Origin: an uncultured Flavobacteriales bacterium
GTDB lineage: Bacteria; Bacteroidota; Bacteroidia; Flavobacteriales_G; Salibacteraceae
Reading direction: 5' to 3'
Assembly (NCBI GenBank): GCA_913062955.1
Contig: CAJXZP010000007.1
Span: 29,609-93,608, forward strand
DNA length: 64,000 nucleotides
A program made the translations under genes and the position numbers. The notes below the pieces were generated by a model. It was not told where the DNA came from, did not search any database, and was given only the letters and a program-made list of their open reading frames with translations. How positions within the stretch are numbered: position 1 is the first letter of the stretch; every line of letters starts with the position of its first letter. This document shows, in pieces, positions 61,779 through 64,000 of the stretch.

Positions 61779-62123
61779 ATGGATTACAAAATTTACCACA
61801 ACCCAAGATGCAGCAAAAGTAGACAGGCACTGCAAATACTAGAAGAAAAGAATGTCAATATTCAGGTCATAGAATATTTGAAAGAGGTCCCTTCAAAAGA
61901 AGAATTAATTGATTTAATCGACAAATTAGGGATTCAACCCCACGAGTTGATCAGAAAGGGTGAGCTTATATTCAAAGAAAATTACAAAGGAAAAACTTTA
62001 ACCCAAGAGGAATGGGTGAATGCCATGGTGGATCATCCTAAACTAATTGAACGCCCCATTGTAGTACATGGAAATCATGCCATAATTGGTCGTCCACCAG
62101 AAAAGGTACTCGAATTAATCTAA
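61779..62123 (+). CDS. arsC: ArsC/Spx-family arsenate reductase
   Basis: 114 residues with a thioredoxin-like fold. Cys11 in YHNPRCSKSRQAL is the catalytic cysteine of glutaredoxin-dependent arsenate reductases, and the arsenate-binding arginines are in LIRKGE, IERPIVV and IIGRPPEKV. The family also contains YfgD/YffB-like proteins of unclear role, and no arsR, arsB or acr3 gene is near, so true arsenate reduction is likely but not shown by context. Its stop overlaps the end of the small minus-strand gene. Confidence 0.88.
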   Translation: MDYKIYHNPRCSKSRQALQILEEKNVNIQVIEYLKEVPSKEELIDLIDKLGIQPHELIRKGELIFKENYKGKTLTQEEWVNAMVDHPKLIERPIVVHGNHAIIGRPPEKVLELI

Positions 62124-62252
62124 AGCGATAGGTTCTTCTTCTTCTTCCTCTTGTTTTTTAAACAAAGTAACTGCGCCAACACTAATAGCTATTAAAGTAA
62201 AGAACGCTGAAGAAGCAACAATAATTGTGATTACAAATCCTACAAATTTCAT
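62115..62252 (-). CDS. 45-residue single-span membrane protein
   Basis: A short minus-strand frame with ATG at 62250-62252 and TAA at 62115-62117. It starts MKFVGFVITIIVASSAFFTL, forms one membrane helix (residues about 3-30) and ends in KKQEEEEEEPIALD, a strongly acidic cytosolic tail. The clean helix-then-charged-tail design and a proper start support a real gene, below common length cut-offs. It overlaps the arsC 3' end by 9 bases. Function unknown; small proteins of this shape often bind larger membrane complexes. Confidence 0.55.
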   Translation of the reverse strand: MKFVGFVITIIVASSAFFTLIAISVGAVTLFKKQEEEEEEPIALD

Positions 62253-62364
62253 AACAAATAGTTTTTTTTCTGTGACGCCAAAGGTAGACATTCCGTTTAA
62301 ACACCAAAGAATAAAAGAATGGGAAAAACATGTGTATTTTCCGACTCAAACTTTAGCGGGTTTG

Positions 62365-62372
62365 TACCTTTG
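62365..62372 (+). promoter_or_regulatory. -7 box of fumC
   Basis: TACCTTTG, 45 bases before the fumC ATG; a perfect TAnnTTTG match. Confidence 0.6.
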
Positions 62373-62417
62373 AAGTCTCGATAAAAATGATCGTTAAATT
62401 ACTCAAAAACAAATAAA

Positions 62418-63812
62418 ATGGATTTTCGAATAGAGAAAGATACCATGGGCGAGGTAAAAGTACCAGCCGACAAATATTGGGGAGCTCAAACCGAGCGTTC
62501 AAGAAATAATTTTAAAATTGGCCCCTCTGCAAGCATGCCCAATGAGGTAATTAAAGGATTCGCCTACCTAAAAAAAGCGGCGGCTCATGCAAATTGTGAT
62601 TTGGGTGTTCTTTCCTCTGATAAAAGAGATTTAATTTCAACCGTTTGTGATGAAATTGTAGCGGGGAAATTAGATGATCAGTTTCCTTTGGTAATTTGGC
62701 AAACTGGCTCCGGGACACAAAGTAACATGAATGTGAATGAAGTTATTGCGAACAGAGCTCACGAAATTGCAGGAAAGGTTATGGGTGAAGGTGAGAAGAC
62801 TATTCAACCAAACGATGACGTTAACAAATCCCAATCCTCTAACGATACTTTTCCAACAGGAATGCACATTGCGGCCTACAAAATGGTCATTGAAACCACG
62901 GTTCCAGGTATCACTAAACTTAGAGATGCCATAAAGGCTAAGTCTATAGAATTTAAGGACGTTGTGAAAATTGGAAGAACGCATTTAATGGATGCCACTC
63001 CCCTTACCTTAGGCCAAGAATTTTCTGGATATGTCTCTCAATTAGATCATGGTCTCAGGGCGTTGAATAATACTATGGCTCATTTATCTGAATTAGCCTT
63101 AGGAGGAACTGCAGTAGGAACTGGACTAAACACTCCAAAAGGATATGATGTGTTAGTGGCAAAGAAAATTGCAGAATTCACAGGACTTCCATTTATTACA
63201 GCTGAAAACAAATTTGAAGCTTTAGCTGCACATGATGCAATTGTAGAAAGCCATGGTGCCTTGAAACAAATAGCCGTTTCGATAAATAAAATTGCGAATG
63301 ACATTAGAATGCTAGCATCGGGTCCCAGATCAGGGATTGGAGAATTAAACTTACCAGCTAATGAGCCTGGTTCATCTATTATGCCCGGTAAAGTCAACCC
63401 CACCCAAGCGGAGGCAATTACAATGGTATGTGCTCAAGTAATAGGTAACGATGTAGCCATTACCATGGGAGGAACCCAAGGACATTATGAACTTAATGTG
63501 TTCAAGCCCATGATGGCGTCTAATTTTTTAGAGAGTGCTAGACTTATTGGAGATGCTTGTGTATCCTTTACAGACCACGCAGTAGTTGGAATTACACCTA
63601 ATTATGAAAACATTACCAAATTATTAAATAATTCGTTAATGTTAGTCACTGCGTTGAATACCAAAATAGGATATTACAAAGCAGCAGAAATAGCTAATAC
63701 GGCACATCAAAATGGAACTACTTTGAAAGAAGAAGCCATTAACTTAGGATATGTTACGGCCGAACAATACGATGCATGGGTTAAACCGGAAGAAATGACG
63801 GGTAGTCTATAA
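62418..63812 (+). CDS. fumC: Class II fumarate hydratase
   Basis: TCA-cycle enzyme interconverting fumarate and malate, without an iron-sulfur cluster. 464 residues, standard length. Signatures: [20 protein letters not shown] at the start, [58 protein letters not shown], and the fumarase/aspartase motif [13 protein letters not shown] with the catalytic serine near residue 319. Own promoter and terminator. Confidence 0.97.
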   Translation: MDFRIEKDTMGEVKVPADKYWGAQTERSRNNFKIGPSASMPNEVIKGFAYLKKAAAHANCDLGVLSSDKRDLISTVCDEIVAGKLDDQFPLVIWQTGSGTQSNMNVNEVIANRAHEIAGKVMGEGEKTIQPNDDVNKSQSSNDTFPTGMHIAAYKMVIETTVPGITKLRDAIKAKSIEFKDVVKIGRTHLMDATPLTLGQEFSGYVSQLDHGLRALNNTMAHLSELALGGTAVGTGLNTPKGYDVLVAKKIAEFTGLPFITAENKFEALAAHDAIVESHGALKQIAVSINKIANDIRMLASGPRSGIGELNLPANEPGSSIMPGKVNPTQAEAITMVCAQVIGNDVAITMGGTQGHYELNVFKPMMASNFLESARLIGDACVSFTDHAVVGITPNYENITKLLNNSLMLVTALNTKIGYYKAAEIANTAHQNGTTLKEEAINLGYVTAEQYDAWVKPEEMTGSL

Positions 63813-63824
63813 AGCGATTACATC

Positions 63825-63858
63825 AAAAAAAACGGAGCTATCAGCTCCGTTTTTTTTT
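63825..63858. terminator. Terminator between fumC and the next gene
   Basis: CGGAGCT (63833-63839), 3-base loop, AGCTCCG (63843-63849), within A8 and T9 runs; serves both converging genes. Confidence 0.93.
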
Positions 63859-63860
63859 GA

Positions 63861-64000
63861 TTAAATTTTATCCATACCATACATAGATCCGACTTCTGAT
63901 CGCAACTGTTTGATATTTTGTTCAAATTCCTTAGCTACAATCATTAGTACTCCGTCCGACTCAACAATAATTAAATTATCTACCCCTTTTGTTGCCAAAA
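63861..64000 (-). CDS. Probable mannose-1-phosphate guanylyltransferase, C-terminal end only
   Basis: The last 46 codons of a minus-strand gene that enters from beyond base 64000. They read TKGVDNLIIVESDGVLMIVA then KEFEQNIKQLRSEVG and end in MYGMDKI. This fits the end of the ManC-type GDP-mannose pyrophosphorylase, in which a G-x-x-(N/D)-x-I-V-x-(E/Q)-(S/T)-D-x-x-L-(L/M) strand closes the protein. With so little sequence, another nucleotidyltransferase is possible. Confidence 0.6.
   Translation of the reverse strand, partial: LATKGVDNLIIVESDGVLMIVAKEFEQNIKQLRSEVGSMYGMDKI

Noticed and set aside
1..64000. tRNA, rRNA, CRISPR, prophage or intact insertion sequence
   Set aside because: I looked for cloverleaf-like segments, regularly spaced repeats, transposase motifs and phage genes and found none that hold up by eye.

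Overview
This window is a low-GC stretch of chromosome from a member of the Bacteroidota, most likely the Flavobacteriales or a close relative. It carries gldD and gldE, porX, several proteins ending in type IX secretion (T9SS) sorting domains (types A and B), an lpxC-fabZ gene fusion, a DUF5686 outer-membrane protein and a geranylgeranylglyceryl-phosphate synthase homologue. Bacteroidota-type promoters (TAnnTTTG at -7) stand in front of many genes, and Shine-Dalgarno sequences are largely absent. I see no tRNA, rRNA, CRISPR array, intact insertion sequence or prophage.

Layout. 1-5.3 kb: start of ahcY (leaving the window), a phosphopantetheinyl transferase, the GGGP synthase homologue, an FGE-like protein, a methyltransferase/DUF4268 pair, and a TauE-rhodanese pair. 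5.4-10.1 kb: a decayed patch holding a type-B sorting-domain fragment, a small lipoprotein, a frameshifted reprolysin-type metalloprotease, an intact M3 oligopeptidase and a broken sulfide:quinone-reductase-like gene. 10.1-15.8 kb: a giant secreted beta-propeller/MAM-like protein and a second T9SS cargo. 15.9-23.9 kb: LytS/LytTR two-component pair, a small HExxH protein, an S41 peptidase, a hydrolase-ECF sigma-membrane protein cassette, a CHMI tautomerase, a TerB-like protein and a 2OG oxygenase. 23.9-32.6 kb: a TPR hybrid histidine kinase, DUF1842 protein, chromate transporter, alanine dehydrogenase, tsaE, rpe and an RDD protein.

32.8-39.0 kb is a tight operon SpoIIM-DUF4129-DUF4350-MoxR-DUF58, divergent from the RDD gene. 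39.1-44.3 kb is the envelope operon lpxD-lpxC/fabZ-lpxA-efp with an HD hydrolase upstream. 44.3-55.2 kb holds porX, lptB, the DUF5686 gene, tatC, a small exported peptide, heme A synthase, then gldD-gldE-ssb-mutY. 55.2-64 kb holds HU, a 30-residue basic AURKAIP1/COX24-like protein, rng, recX, prfB (with a classical programmed +1 frameshift), a large T9SS type-B repeat protein, arsC, a 45-residue membrane smORF, fumC and the end of a probable mannose-1-phosphate guanylyltransferase gene.

Most of the window is core metabolism, envelope biogenesis (LPS synthesis and export, Tat, T9SS and gliding) and translation. The least ordinary features are the cluster of gene remains between 2 and 18.5 kb, the prfB recoding site in a lineage that otherwise avoids Shine-Dalgarno pairing, two apparently leaderless start sites, small proteins below usual annotation cut-offs, and several perfect palindromes in promoter regions. 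I did not find a convincing wholly new multi-gene system; the best candidates for under-described biology are the RDD/SpoIIM/MoxR/DUF58 locus, the secreted hydrolase joined to an ECF sigma cassette, and the methyltransferase-DUF4268 pair.
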